Below, piece after piece: positions 18,717 to 25,562 of a DNA stretch of 64,000 nt. Source of the DNA: Bacteroidales bacterium (GTDB lineage Bacteria; Bacteroidota; Bacteroidia; Bacteroidales; UBA932); NCBI GenBank assembly GCA_017534745.1, contig JAFXVX010000003.1:1-64000 (forward strand), given 5' to 3'. Every line of letters starts with the position of its first letter. The first letter of the stretch is position 1. A model generated the notes under the pieces. That model did not search any database and had not been told where the DNA came from. It saw nothing but the letters and a program-made list of their open reading frames with translations. The translations under genes and the position numbers were made by a program.

Positions 18717-18751
18717 TGTCATACCGAGGCCTTTAGGCCGAGAGTATCTCC
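18717..18751. repeat. REP-like short element, intergenic copy (35 bp)
   Basis: Begins TGTCATACCGAGGCC, then TTTA, then GGCCGAGAGTATCTCC. Contains nested dyads GGCC-TTTA-GGCC and GAGA-GTA-TCTC. Its last base is the first base of the uxuB stop codon on the minus strand. The same sequence with small changes occurs as dimers inside gnd (24560-24620, 24805-24865). Confidence 0.8.
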
Positions 18752-19569
18752 TAAATGCTGAAACTATTGAACCCGCCATCGACGACGGAGATAGTGCCCG
18801 TGACGCCCTTTGAGGCGTCGGAGGCGAGATAGTGGAGCGCGCCGACGAGCTCGTCCGCCTCAAGGAAGCGGCCGAACGGCGTGTGACCGAGAATCTTCCG
18901 CGAACGGTCGGTCAGGGAGCCGTCCGGGTTGGTGAGCAGCGTCCTGTTCTGGTTGCTTAGGATAAATCCGGGGGCTATGGCGTTCACGCGGATGCCTTCT
19001 CCATACTTGAGAGCGAGCTCCGCGGCGAGCCACTCGGTCCAGCTTGCCATGCCGGCCTTCGCGATGCCGTAGCCCGCGACGCGCGTCAGCGGCCGAAACG
19101 ACGACATTGAGCAGAAGTTGATTATGGAGCCCTTCTTCTGCTCCACCATCGGCTTCACGAAGACCTTGGTCGGGATTACTGTGCCGAAGATATTGAGCTC
19201 GCAGACTTTCTTCATCGCCTCGACGTCAAGGTCGGCGATGGTCTGGTCCGGCTGCACGTTGGCCGGGCCCATATTGCCGCCCGCCGCATTCAGCAGGATG
19301 TCTATCGTACCATAGGCCGCAAGGATGTCCTCAAGGTTCTTCTCCACCGCCTTCTCATCCAGCACGTCAGTGGGGAGGAACATCGCCTCGCCACCCTTCG
19401 CCTTGATGTCGGCGACCATCTTTTCGCCCTTTTCCAAAGAATGGGCACGGGACAGCAGCACAACCTTACATCCCTGCTCCGCAAAATACTCCGCGATGGT
19501 GCTCCCCAGCACCCCACAGGCCCCGGTTATCACCACCACCTTCCCCTTAATGTCAAACAAGTTCTTCAT
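18751..19569 (-). CDS. uxuB: SDR-type D-fructuronate reductase (D-mannonate oxidoreductase)
   Basis: 272 residues. Classical short-chain dehydrogenase: TGACGVLGSTIAEYF nucleotide-binding motif near residue 16, NAAGG, catalytic Ser in NFCSMSS, YGIAK (Tyr and Lys), C-terminal SVVDGGF. Sequence features (MKNLFDIKGKVVVITG, GGNMGPANV, GGFNSFSI end) fit the SDR fructuronate reductase group (B. subtilis YjmF type), which reduces D-fructuronate to D-mannonate. Adjacency to uxuA supports this strongly. 12 bp downstream of lacI copy 2. Note that this is unrelated in fold to the E. coli UxuB long-chain enzyme, so the symbol describes function. Confidence 0.85.
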   Translation of the reverse strand: MKNLFDIKGKVVVITGACGVLGSTIAEYFAEQGCKVVLLSRAHSLEKGEKMVADIKAKGGEAMFLPTDVLDEKAVEKNLEDILAAYGTIDILLNAAGGNMGPANVQPDQTIADLDVEAMKKVCELNIFGTVIPTKVFVKPMVEQKKGSIINFCSMSSFRPLTRVAGYGIAKAGMASWTEWLAAELALKYGEGIRVNAIAPGFILSNQNRTLLTNPDGSLTDRSRKILGHTPFGRFLEADELVGALHYLASDASKGVTGTISVVDGGFNSFSI

Positions 19570-19581
19570 ATATCATTTATC

Positions 19582-20631
19582 CTACCCCAGGTTCTCCAGG
19601 AATACGATATCGATGGGGGTGTGCTCGCGGAGGGTTTCGTCGGGGACGCCGTAAAGGAGGTAGTGGAGGAGGGATTCGACGGCGTTGAAGCCCTGCTGCT
19701 CGGGGTGCTGGTCGATAAGAAAGTCGAGGGCCCCCTCGCGGACGCAGCGGGCGTTGCCCTCCGTCACGTCGAAGCCGCCGACGACGGCTTTCTTCCCTAT
19801 GTCGGAAAGTGCATCCGAAATGATGTATCCGGTCGAAATCACTGCGGCGACTCCGCCGACGCGCGGATTTTCCTCGAGGAAGGCCGAAATCTCACTGCGG
19901 GTAAGTTCCGGACTGCTGGCTGAATAGAAACCCTCACGGATGACCCTATCCTTCCTGTGCTCGGCGAAATAGGATTTGAACGCCTGCATGCGGATGGCGG
20001 AGTTGTTGGAAATCCTTGCACCGACGCGGTGGGGGATAAGGAGGGCCAGTTCGTCGCCTTCCGCCGTAAGGCCGTCCATCAGACGGGCGAGCAGCCGGCC
20101 GCAGACCTCCTGGTCCGCAATATACGACGCTATGGGATTCGTCCCCGGGACCTTGCCGTCCACGAAGATATATGGAATGTGCTTTTCGTCCAGCTTGCCA
20201 CAGAGAGTCACTGTCTCATCGACGAAGGTCGTGCCGAGGATCACGGCGGAGTAATCCTTCGCCGCGATGCTCTCGAACGCCTCCCTGCAGGAAAGGGCGT
20301 TGAACTGGTCGAAGAAGACGTACTCGCTCCGTATGGATATGTCGCCGTACTCTCGGAAGGCCTTGTCAAGGCCGGAACGGATGATGTCCCAGTATTCGCC
20401 CTTTTCCGAGGAGGGGATGGATATCGCTATGCTGAACGACTTTTTGGTCTTTTTGAAAGCGACGGCGGAAGTGTGGAGGTTGTACCTGTAGGAATGGGTT
20501 TCGAGGACGGCCTTGACGGCGGCCATCGCCTCAGGCGAGACACGGCCGCGATTATGGAGCACCCTGTCGACCGTGCCGACGGAGACGCCGGCGAGGGTCG
20601 CGATCTGTTTTATTGTCAGTTGCTGTGGCAT
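19582..20631 (-). CDS. LacI-family transcriptional regulator (copy 2)
   Basis: 349 residues with N-terminal HTH (LTIKQIATLAGVSVGTVDRV, LHNRGRVS) and a periplasmic-binding-like effector domain (SIAISIPSSEKGEYWDII, IPYIFVDGKVPGTNP, GGFDVTEGNARCV). ATG 20631 is chosen because the HTH begins directly after it. First gene of lacI-uxuB-uxuA and divergent from the SDR-transporter-kinase-gnd operon. It probably represses both through the dyads in the 120-bp gap, and perhaps susC too. The -7 box ends only 5 nt before its ATG, which would make the mRNA leaderless. Confidence 0.92.
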   Translation of the reverse strand: MPQQLTIKQIATLAGVSVGTVDRVLHNRGRVSPEAMAAVKAVLETHSYRYNLHTSAVAFKKTKKSFSIAISIPSSEKGEYWDIIRSGLDKAFREYGDISIRSEYVFFDQFNALSCREAFESIAAKDYSAVILGTTFVDETVTLCGKLDEKHIPYIFVDGKVPGTNPIASYIADQEVCGRLLARLMDGLTAEGDELALLIPHRVGARISNNSAIRMQAFKSYFAEHRKDRVIREGFYSASSPELTRSEISAFLEENPRVGGVAAVISTGYIISDALSDIGKKAVVGGFDVTEGNARCVREGALDFLIDQHPEQQGFNAVESLLHYLLYGVPDETLREHTPIDIVFLENLG

Positions 20632-20636
20632 TGTGG

Positions 20637-20644
20637 CAAAATTA
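20637..20644 (-). promoter_or_regulatory. -7 box of lacI copy 2, implying a leaderless mRNA
   Basis: TAATTTTG on the minus strand (20644-20637) fits TAnnTTTG. Five nucleotides separate it from ATG 20631. The -33 region is poor (TTGG about 20 bp upstream). Confidence 0.5.
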
Positions 20645-20673
20645 CTAAAGATTCCCCGGACTGCCAATAAATA

Positions 20674-20690
20674 TGTGTGCACTTCGCACA
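20674..20690. promoter_or_regulatory. Second operator-like dyad upstream of lacI copy 2
   Basis: TGTGTGCACTTCGCACA; read on the minus strand it holds TGTGCGAA, which is also in the stronger dyad at 20726. Imperfect (arms TGTG/CACA). Centre to centre about 52 bp from the 20726 dyad, i.e. roughly five helical turns, compatible with looping. Confidence 0.4.
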
Positions 20691-20696
20691 TTTTCT

Positions 20697-20727
20697 TTTG
20701 ATTTTTTGTGATTTTTATCTACTTTTG
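20697..20727 (+). promoter_or_regulatory. Promoter of the SDR-transporter-kdgK-gnd operon
   Basis: TTTG at 20697-20700, exactly 19 bp, TACTTTTG at 20720-20727. Full consensus match; ATG at 20752. Confidence 0.8.
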
Positions 20728-20741
20728 TGTGCGAACACACA
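20726..20741. promoter_or_regulatory. TGTGTG-CGAA-CACACA dyad, probable repressor operator
   Basis: Arms TGTGTG (20726-20731) and CACACA (20736-20741). It overlaps the end of the -7 box and the expected start of transcription. Same arms as the susC palindrome at 15413 but with a 4-bp rather than 2-bp centre. Confidence 0.65.
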
Positions 20742-20751
20742 CAACAGTATA

Positions 20752-21504
20752 ATGAACGGACTGAAAGGAAAAGTAGCGGTCGTGACGGGCGGAGCCCGGG
20801 ACATCGGGCGGGCCATCTCAGTGAGGCTTGCTGCGGAAGGCGCAAAAGTTTGTATCAATTATTGCCACAACGAGAATAAGGCGCTCGAGACCCTGGAGCT
20901 GGTGCGCAAAGCAGGCGGCGAGGCCATCCTCGTCAAGGCCGACGTAAGCAAGGGCGACGAGGTCAAAAGGCTGTTCGAAGAGGCCGCCGCGGCCTTCGGC
21001 GGCAAGGTGGACATCCTTGTCAACAACGCCGGCGGCATCGTCGGCCGAAAGAAGATCGAGGAGCAGGACGAGCAGTGGTACGAGACCCTTATGGACCTCA
21101 ACTTCAAGAGCTGCTGGCTCTGCACCCGCGAAGTCCTCAAATATATGGACAAAGGGAGCATAGTCAACATATCCTCCCAGGCCGCCCGCGACGGCGGCGG
21201 TCCCGGTTCCTCCATCTACGCCTGCGGCAAGGCGGCGATGCTCTGCCACACCCGGGCGATGGCCAAGGAGCTCGGCCCCCGCGGCATCCGCGTCAACGCA
21301 GTGTGCCCCGGCATGATCAACACCTATTTCCACGACACCTTCACCGCCCCTGAGGGCCGGGAAGCGCTTCACCGCAGCGCTCCTCTCCGCCGCGAGGGCG
21401 AAGCTGACGAAGTCGCCGGCCTAGTGTGCTTCCTCGCCGGAGCCGACGCCCCGTACGTGACCGGCACAGGCGTCGATATCAACGGCGGCTGCCTGTTCTC
21501 ATGA
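20752..21504 (+). CDS. SDR-family dehydrogenase, probably of a sugar acid
   Basis: 250 residues from ATG 20752. Motifs: TGGARDIGRAI (NAD(P)-binding), NNAGG, NISSQA (Ser), YACGK (Tyr/Lys), C-terminal TGTGVDINGG. Belongs to the FabG/KduD-like classical SDRs. First gene of a uronate operon, so a KduD-type (2-keto-3-deoxygluconate 5-dehydrogenase) or an unsaturated-uronate (DEH) reductase role is plausible after lyase action; sequence alone does not separate these. The stop overlaps the transporter start in ATGA, indicating translational coupling. Confidence 0.8.
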   Translation: MNGLKGKVAVVTGGARDIGRAISVRLAAEGAKVCINYCHNENKALETLELVRKAGGEAILVKADVSKGDEVKRLFEEAAAAFGGKVDILVNNAGGIVGRKKIEEQDEQWYETLMDLNFKSCWLCTREVLKYMDKGSIVNISSQAARDGGGPGSSIYACGKAAMLCHTRAMAKELGPRGIRVNAVCPGMINTYFHDTFTAPEGREALHRSAPLRREGEADEVAGLVCFLAGADAPYVTGTGVDINGGCLFS

Positions 21505-22760
21505 AAAACTTCTTCAAGACGATTCTGCGCTGGATCGCGCTGGTGGGGCCCGGGCTGTTTTGTCTGGGCTTTACCATCGGTACGGGCAGCGTGACGTCAA
21601 TGGTGAAATCCGGCAGCCAGTACGGGACGCAGCTGCTGTGGGTGCTGGCTATCAGCGCGTTCTTCACCTGGGTAATGACCGACGCCTACGGGCGCTTCGG
21701 CATCGCGACGGGCGACACTGCAATCCACGGGGTAAAGACCCGCCTCCGTGGAGGAAAGGTCTGGGCGTGCATCCTCATTGCGGGGCTCGTGGTGAGCCAG
21801 TGGATCAGCCTTTCGAGCATACTCAATATCACCTCGAACGCAGTGTCAGAGGTGCTGTATCTCTGCATTCCAGGACTGACGCCGGCAGCGTCCTACTGGA
21901 TCGTGCTCGGGATGGCGGTCCTTATCGCAGGGATGGTCTGGTTCGTCCTCAACAGGGGCAACTACGGCACCTTCGAGAAAATTCTCTCGGTGCTCGTGAC
22001 CCTGATGGGGTTCGCTTTCATTCTGTCGATGTTCATTGAGCTGCCCCCGGCCGGGACCATTGCCCGCGGGTTCGTCCCGTCGATCCCGGATTCTCCGGAC
22101 GCGAGGCTTTTCATCGCAGCTTTCGTGGGCACGACGATGTCCTCCCCGACTTTCGTCATACGGCCTATGATTATAAAAAGTAAAGGCTGGGGGGCCTCAG
22201 ACGGCAAGTTGCAGCGGAGGGACGCCATCGTCAGCGCCTCGCTGACCTTCATCATCTCCGCCTCGATTATGATCTGCGCGGCCGGGGTGCTCTTTACCCG
22301 CGGCATCAAGGTCGAGAAGGTGCTGGATATGATATATGTCCTGCAGCCGATCGCCGGCAGGTTCGCCGTTGCGCTGTTCGTAATAGGGCTGCTCAGCGCC
22401 GGCCTTTCGTCCATATTCCCTATTATGATGCTCGCTCCGGAGCTTATCAGCGACTACCGTGAAGGTGAGATGAAGACAGGGACTCCCCTGTTTAAAATAC
22501 TCACCGGTGTAGCCGCACTTGCCGGCCTCACCATCCCCATCCTCGGAACCCAGCCGGTCATCACCCAGATTGCTTCGCAGGTGACGCTGGTGTTCGTGCT
22601 GCCGCTGGTTATCCTTGTGATGATCATCCTGTTAAACAAGCGCTCGGTGATGGGAGAGAAACGGCCCGGATGGGTGTTCTCCCTTCTGATGGCGCTGGCG
22701 TTTGTATTCGCTTGCATTGTCTCCTACACCGGCGTAGTTGCGCTGGGTAAACTGCTGTAA
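21501..22760 (+). CDS. Nramp-fold membrane transporter without metal-site residues, probable sugar-acid transporter
   Basis: 419 residues, about 11 hydrophobic helices. The N-terminus has the Nramp signature frame (GPGLFCLGFTIGTGSVTSM), but the DPGN metal-binding motif of helix 1 is replaced by IGTGS, and the helix-6 MPHN-type motif is replaced near residue 210 by TTMSSPTF. The Asp, Asn and Met that coordinate Mn/Fe in true Nramp proteins are thus missing. It is locked into a sugar-acid operon: the start overlaps the upstream SDR stop by 4 bp (ATGA) and the kinase follows after 3 bp. The best reading is an inner-membrane importer for a uronate or similar acid; annotation pipelines would wrongly call it a divalent metal transporter. 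Confidence 0.75.
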   Translation: MKNFFKTILRWIALVGPGLFCLGFTIGTGSVTSMVKSGSQYGTQLLWVLAISAFFTWVMTDAYGRFGIATGDTAIHGVKTRLRGGKVWACILIAGLVVSQWISLSSILNITSNAVSEVLYLCIPGLTPAASYWIVLGMAVLIAGMVWFVLNRGNYGTFEKILSVLVTLMGFAFILSMFIELPPAGTIARGFVPSIPDSPDARLFIAAFVGTTMSSPTFVIRPMIIKSKGWGASDGKLQRRDAIVSASLTFIISASIMICAAGVLFTRGIKVEKVLDMIYVLQPIAGRFAVALFVIGLLSAGLSSIFPIMMLAPELISDYREGEMKTGTPLFKILTGVAALAGLTIPILGTQPVITQIASQVTLVFVLPLVILVMIILLNKRSVMGEKRPGWVFSLLMALAFVFACIVSYTGVVALGKLL

Positions 22761-22763
22761 TTT

Positions 22764-23819
22764 ATGTCTTCAGTGAAAAAATCTGCGCTTCTGGTGCCGA
22801 CCAGTATGGGTGTACGACTCACCCCCGCGGGGCGCCAGCCGGCCCACGCCGGAGGCCTCTTCGCCCTCCAGGCGACAAGCGCCGAGACCAACGTCGCCAG
22901 CGTGTCTTCCTTCCTAGGCCTTCCGGTCAAAGTCCTGACGGCGTTTGTGAAAGGACACCCGTTCGCGGCCTTTATCCGCTCCGACCTTTTGGGTCGCGGG
23001 ATGGCCGTCGAGGGGCCCGAACTGCCGCAGGGCGGTCCCTGGGGGCTCCGCCACCAGATCAATATCGCCGACAGCGGTGCCGGCGCCCGCGGACCCCGCG
23101 TGTGGAACGACCGCGCCGGCGAGGCCGGCAGGGAGCTCCGCGCGGAGGACTTCGATCTGGAGAGGATTTTCGGAGAAGAAAGGGTGGAGATAATGCACCT
23201 GAGCGGGCTTATCGCGGCGATTGCGCCGGACTTCTGCCTGGCGCTCACCGAGGCGGCCCTTAAGCACGGCACCCGTATAAGTTTCGACCTCAACTACCGC
23301 GCTTCCTTCTGGAAGGGCCGCGAGGCGGAGCTCCGGGAGACGTTCCTCAGGATCGCCTCCTCGGCCGAAATCCTCATCGGCAATGAAGAGGACTTCCAGC
23401 TCTGCCTTGGCGTCGAGGGACCGGCGGCCGGCGGCAAGGACCTTTCCTCCAAGACCGACGCCTTCCTCGAAATGATCTCCCGCGTCAGGGCCCTTTTCCC
23501 TAGGGTAAGCCTCATCGCCACCACCCTCCGCGAAGTCCTCGACGCCGAAACACACCTCTGGGGAGTTGTTGTAGATTCCTCCCGCCCCGTTGTCATTCCA
23601 CCGCGGCAGATCCGTGTACTGGACCGTATAGGCGGCGGTGACGGCTTCGTCGGAGGGTTGCTCTACGGCGTGCTTAAGGGCTGGGACATCGAGCGCTGCG
23701 CACAGTTCGGCTGGGCCGCCGGCGCGCTCGCCGTCTCCCTCGAGACCGACTATGCCCGCCCTGCCGACGAAGAGCAGGTCTGGAGCATTTGGGAAGGTAA
23801 CGCAAGGGTATCGAGATGA
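22764..23819 (+). CDS. kdgK: PfkB-family sugar kinase, probable 2-keto-3-deoxygluconate kinase
   Basis: 351 residues. Ribokinase-fold: ETNVASVSSFLG near the N-terminus (substrate site), SFDLNYR, ILIGNEEDF, and the C-terminal catalytic DRIGGGDGFVGG near residue 287, with the Asp base. SFDLNYR and NEEDF segments are typical of KDG kinases. It would phosphorylate the KDG made by UxuA to KDPG. The KDPG aldolase is not in the window. Its TGA overlaps the gnd ATG (ATGA). Residues 80-125 are unusually rich in Gly, Ala and Arg. Confidence 0.85.
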   Translation: MSSVKKSALLVPTSMGVRLTPAGRQPAHAGGLFALQATSAETNVASVSSFLGLPVKVLTAFVKGHPFAAFIRSDLLGRGMAVEGPELPQGGPWGLRHQINIADSGAGARGPRVWNDRAGEAGRELRAEDFDLERIFGEERVEIMHLSGLIAAIAPDFCLALTEAALKHGTRISFDLNYRASFWKGREAELRETFLRIASSAEILIGNEEDFQLCLGVEGPAAGGKDLSSKTDAFLEMISRVRALFPRVSLIATTLREVLDAETHLWGVVVDSSRPVVIPPRQIRVLDRIGGGDGFVGGLLYGVLKGWDIERCAQFGWAAGALAVSLETDYARPADEEQVWSIWEGNARVSR

Positions 23820-25333
23820 ACCAGTTTTCAGATATAGGCCTCGTGGGCCTCGGCGTCATGGGCCGCAGCCTTGCTCTCAACATGGAGTCTAAAGGCTTCA
23901 GGGTCAGTGTTTATAATTACATACAGTCCGTGACGGACGAGTTTATGGAAGGCCCCGGGAAAGGGCGCTGTTTTCAAGCTACGGATTCGTATGAGTCGCT
24001 CGTAGCCTCCCTGGCGGCACCCCGTAAGGTTTTCCTGATGATCACCGCAGGGAGCGCCGTTGACTCGGTCATCGATTCTCTCCTGCCGCTCCTGTCCCCT
24101 GGCGATGTAATAATCGACGGTGGCAACTCCGACTTCAATGACACACGGCGCCGGACAGCCTTTGTCGAAAGCAAGGGGCTGTTATATGTCGGGACCGGGG
24201 TCTCCGGCGGCGAGGAGGGCGCTTTGAAAGGCCCCGCGATGATGCCCGGCGGCTCGACGGCGGCCTGGCCCCTTGTGAAGGACATCTTCACGCGGATTGC
24301 CGCAAAAGCTTCCGACGGCTCCCCCTGCTGTGACTGGATGGGGCCCGACGGTGCCGGCCACTACGTCAAGATGGTCCACAACGGCATCGAATACGGCGAT
24401 ATCGAACTCATCTGTGAGTGTTACCAACTCATGCGTGACGGCCTCGGCATGTCAAACGAAGAGATGTACCGCGTCTTCTCCGAATGGAACACAGGCGACC
24501 TCGACAGCTACCTCATCTCCATCACCGCCGACATTCTCACCAAAAAAGAGCCGCCGGCAGGAGATACTCTCGACCTCCGGTCTCGGTATGACAGAGGTAG
24601 CCTCCGGTCTCGGTATGACACCGCCGCCGGCTCTGCCGGGCGCTATGTTCTGGACATGATTCTCGACACAGCCGGCCAGAAGGGCACCGGCAAATGGACG
24701 GTGCAGGCCTCCCTCGACGAGGGAGTCCCTCTCACCCTCATCGCCGAAGCCGTCTTCGCCCGCTTCCTCTCCGCCCAAAAAGACGAGCGCGAAAAAGCCT
24801 CTGCTGTCATACCGAGGCCGGGTTCTTCTGTTGTCATACCGAGGCCGGAGGCCGAGAGTATCTCCCTCTCCCTCAACGACTTGCGGAACGCGCTGCTCGC
24901 GTCGAAGATCGTGTCCTACGCGCAGGGGTTTGCGCTGCTGAGGGCCGCGTCGGAGCGGTACGGCTGGGGGCTCGACTGCGCCCGTATAGCGCGCATCTGG
25001 CGCGGCGGCTGCATCATCCGCAGCGTGTTCCTCGACACCATCCATGATGCCTTCCTGGCAGAGCCCGACCTGAAGAACCTAATGCTTGCGCCGTGGTTCC
25101 GCGACACTCTCGGGAGGGCCCAGGCCGGCTGGCGCCGCGTCGTCTGCGCCGCAGTCAGCGCCGGCATCCCCGCCCCCGCCCTGAGCGCCGCGCTCTCCTA
25201 TTTCGACGGTTACCGTTGCCCTCGCTCAGGCGCCAACCTCCTCCAGGCCCAGCGCGACTACTTCGGCGCCCACACCTACGAGCGCACCGACGCCCCCCGC
25301 GGCACCTTCTTCCACACCGACTGGCTCGCCTGA
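23816..25333 (+). CDS. gnd: 6-phosphogluconate dehydrogenase (decarboxylating) with two repeat-derived insertions
   Basis: 505 residues, longer than the usual 468-490. Family signatures: GLGVMGRSLALNM (NADP site), GVSGGEEGALKGPAMMPGG, GHYVKMVHNGIEYGD (catalytic Lys, substrate Asn), GQKGTGKWT, and C-terminal YFDGYRCPRSGANLLQAQRDYFGAH. Two stretches break the family pattern: residues about 247-272, with RSRYD twice, and about 330-352, with VIPRP twice. They are the translation of REP-like dimers at 24560-24620 and 24805-24865. Both fall where insertion can be tolerated (after ILTKKEP and after KDEREKAS) and the frame stays open, so the protein is probably active. In this operon it may link KDPG/gluconate metabolism to the pentose phosphate pathway. 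Confidence 0.93.
   Translation: MNQFSDIGLVGLGVMGRSLALNMESKGFRVSVYNYIQSVTDEFMEGPGKGRCFQATDSYESLVASLAAPRKVFLMITAGSAVDSVIDSLLPLLSPGDVIIDGGNSDFNDTRRRTAFVESKGLLYVGTGVSGGEEGALKGPAMMPGGSTAAWPLVKDIFTRIAAKASDGSPCCDWMGPDGAGHYVKMVHNGIEYGDIELICECYQLMRDGLGMSNEEMYRVFSEWNTGDLDSYLISITADILTKKEPPAGDTLDLRSRYDRGSLRSRYDTAAGSAGRYVLDMILDTAGQKGTGKWTVQASLDEGVPLTLIAEAVFARFLSAQKDEREKASAVIPRPGSSVVIPRPEAESISLSLNDLRNALLASKIVSYAQGFALLRAASERYGWGLDCARIARIWRGGCIIRSVFLDTIHDAFLAEPDLKNLMLAPWFRDTLGRAQAGWRRVVCAAVSAGIPAPALSAALSYFDGYRCPRSGANLLQAQRDYFGAHTYERTDAPRGTFFHTDWLA
24560..24620 (-). repeat. REP-like dimer inside gnd, copy 1 (61 bp)
   Basis: On the minus strand: TGTCATACCGAGACCGGAGG, 27-nt step, then a full 34-nt unit ending GAGAGTATCTCC. 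Read in the gnd frame it gives two RSRYD peptides. Same 61-bp length and 27-nt period as the copy at 24805, in opposite orientation. Confidence 0.85.
24805..24865 (+). repeat. REP-like dimer inside gnd, copy 2 (61 bp)
   Basis: TGTCATACCGAGGCCGGG at 24805, then the full 34-nt unit at 24832-24865 ending GAGAGTATCTCC. Translated as VIPRP repeated and EAESIS. The full unit differs from the intergenic copy at 18717 only at the centre (GGA versus TTTA). Confidence 0.85.
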
Positions 25334-25395
25334 CCTGCCTCCTATCATTAGCCCGATCGGCACCTCCCCAACTACCTGGCAGGCGGGGCTTCGGC

Positions 25396-25549
25396 CTTTC
25401 GTGAAATTCACCTAGCACATCAATGCCGCTCTCACGCTCTGTATTTAGGGTTAGCGTGGCAGGTGCGGCAAAATTGGCTCACCTGCCACATTAACCTGCC
25501 TCTCAAAGCCTGTGTGGCACATTCGCGTGCCAGGTGAATTTCATGAAAG
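25396..25549. repeat. 154-bp nested inverted-repeat element, copy B
   Basis: Outer arms GTGAAATTCACCTAGCAC from 25401 and the near-complement ending at 25544, extended to CTTTC (25396) and GAAAG (25549). Inner arms GTGGCAGGTG (25456-25465) and CACCTGCCAC (25480-25489) surround CGGCAAAATTGGCT. Every landmark has the same offset as in copy A (inner arm +60, TGCCTCTC +101), while the sequence between arms has diverged. Fills the gap between convergent gnd and the DUF4153 gene. Confidence 0.85.
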
Positions 25550-25562
25550 TGTGCAGCGACCC

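Noticed and set aside
24560..24865. CRISPR array or tandem-repeat locus in gnd
   Set aside because: Only two dimers in opposite orientation, 184 bp apart, with no regular spacers and no cas genes.
23816..25333. gnd as a pseudogene broken by insertions
   Set aside because: The frame stays open through both inserts and all catalytic and substrate motifs remain.
17367..25549. Insertion sequence or composite transposon with a transposase
   Set aside because: No transposase or integrase gene or fragment is visible between or beside the repeats.
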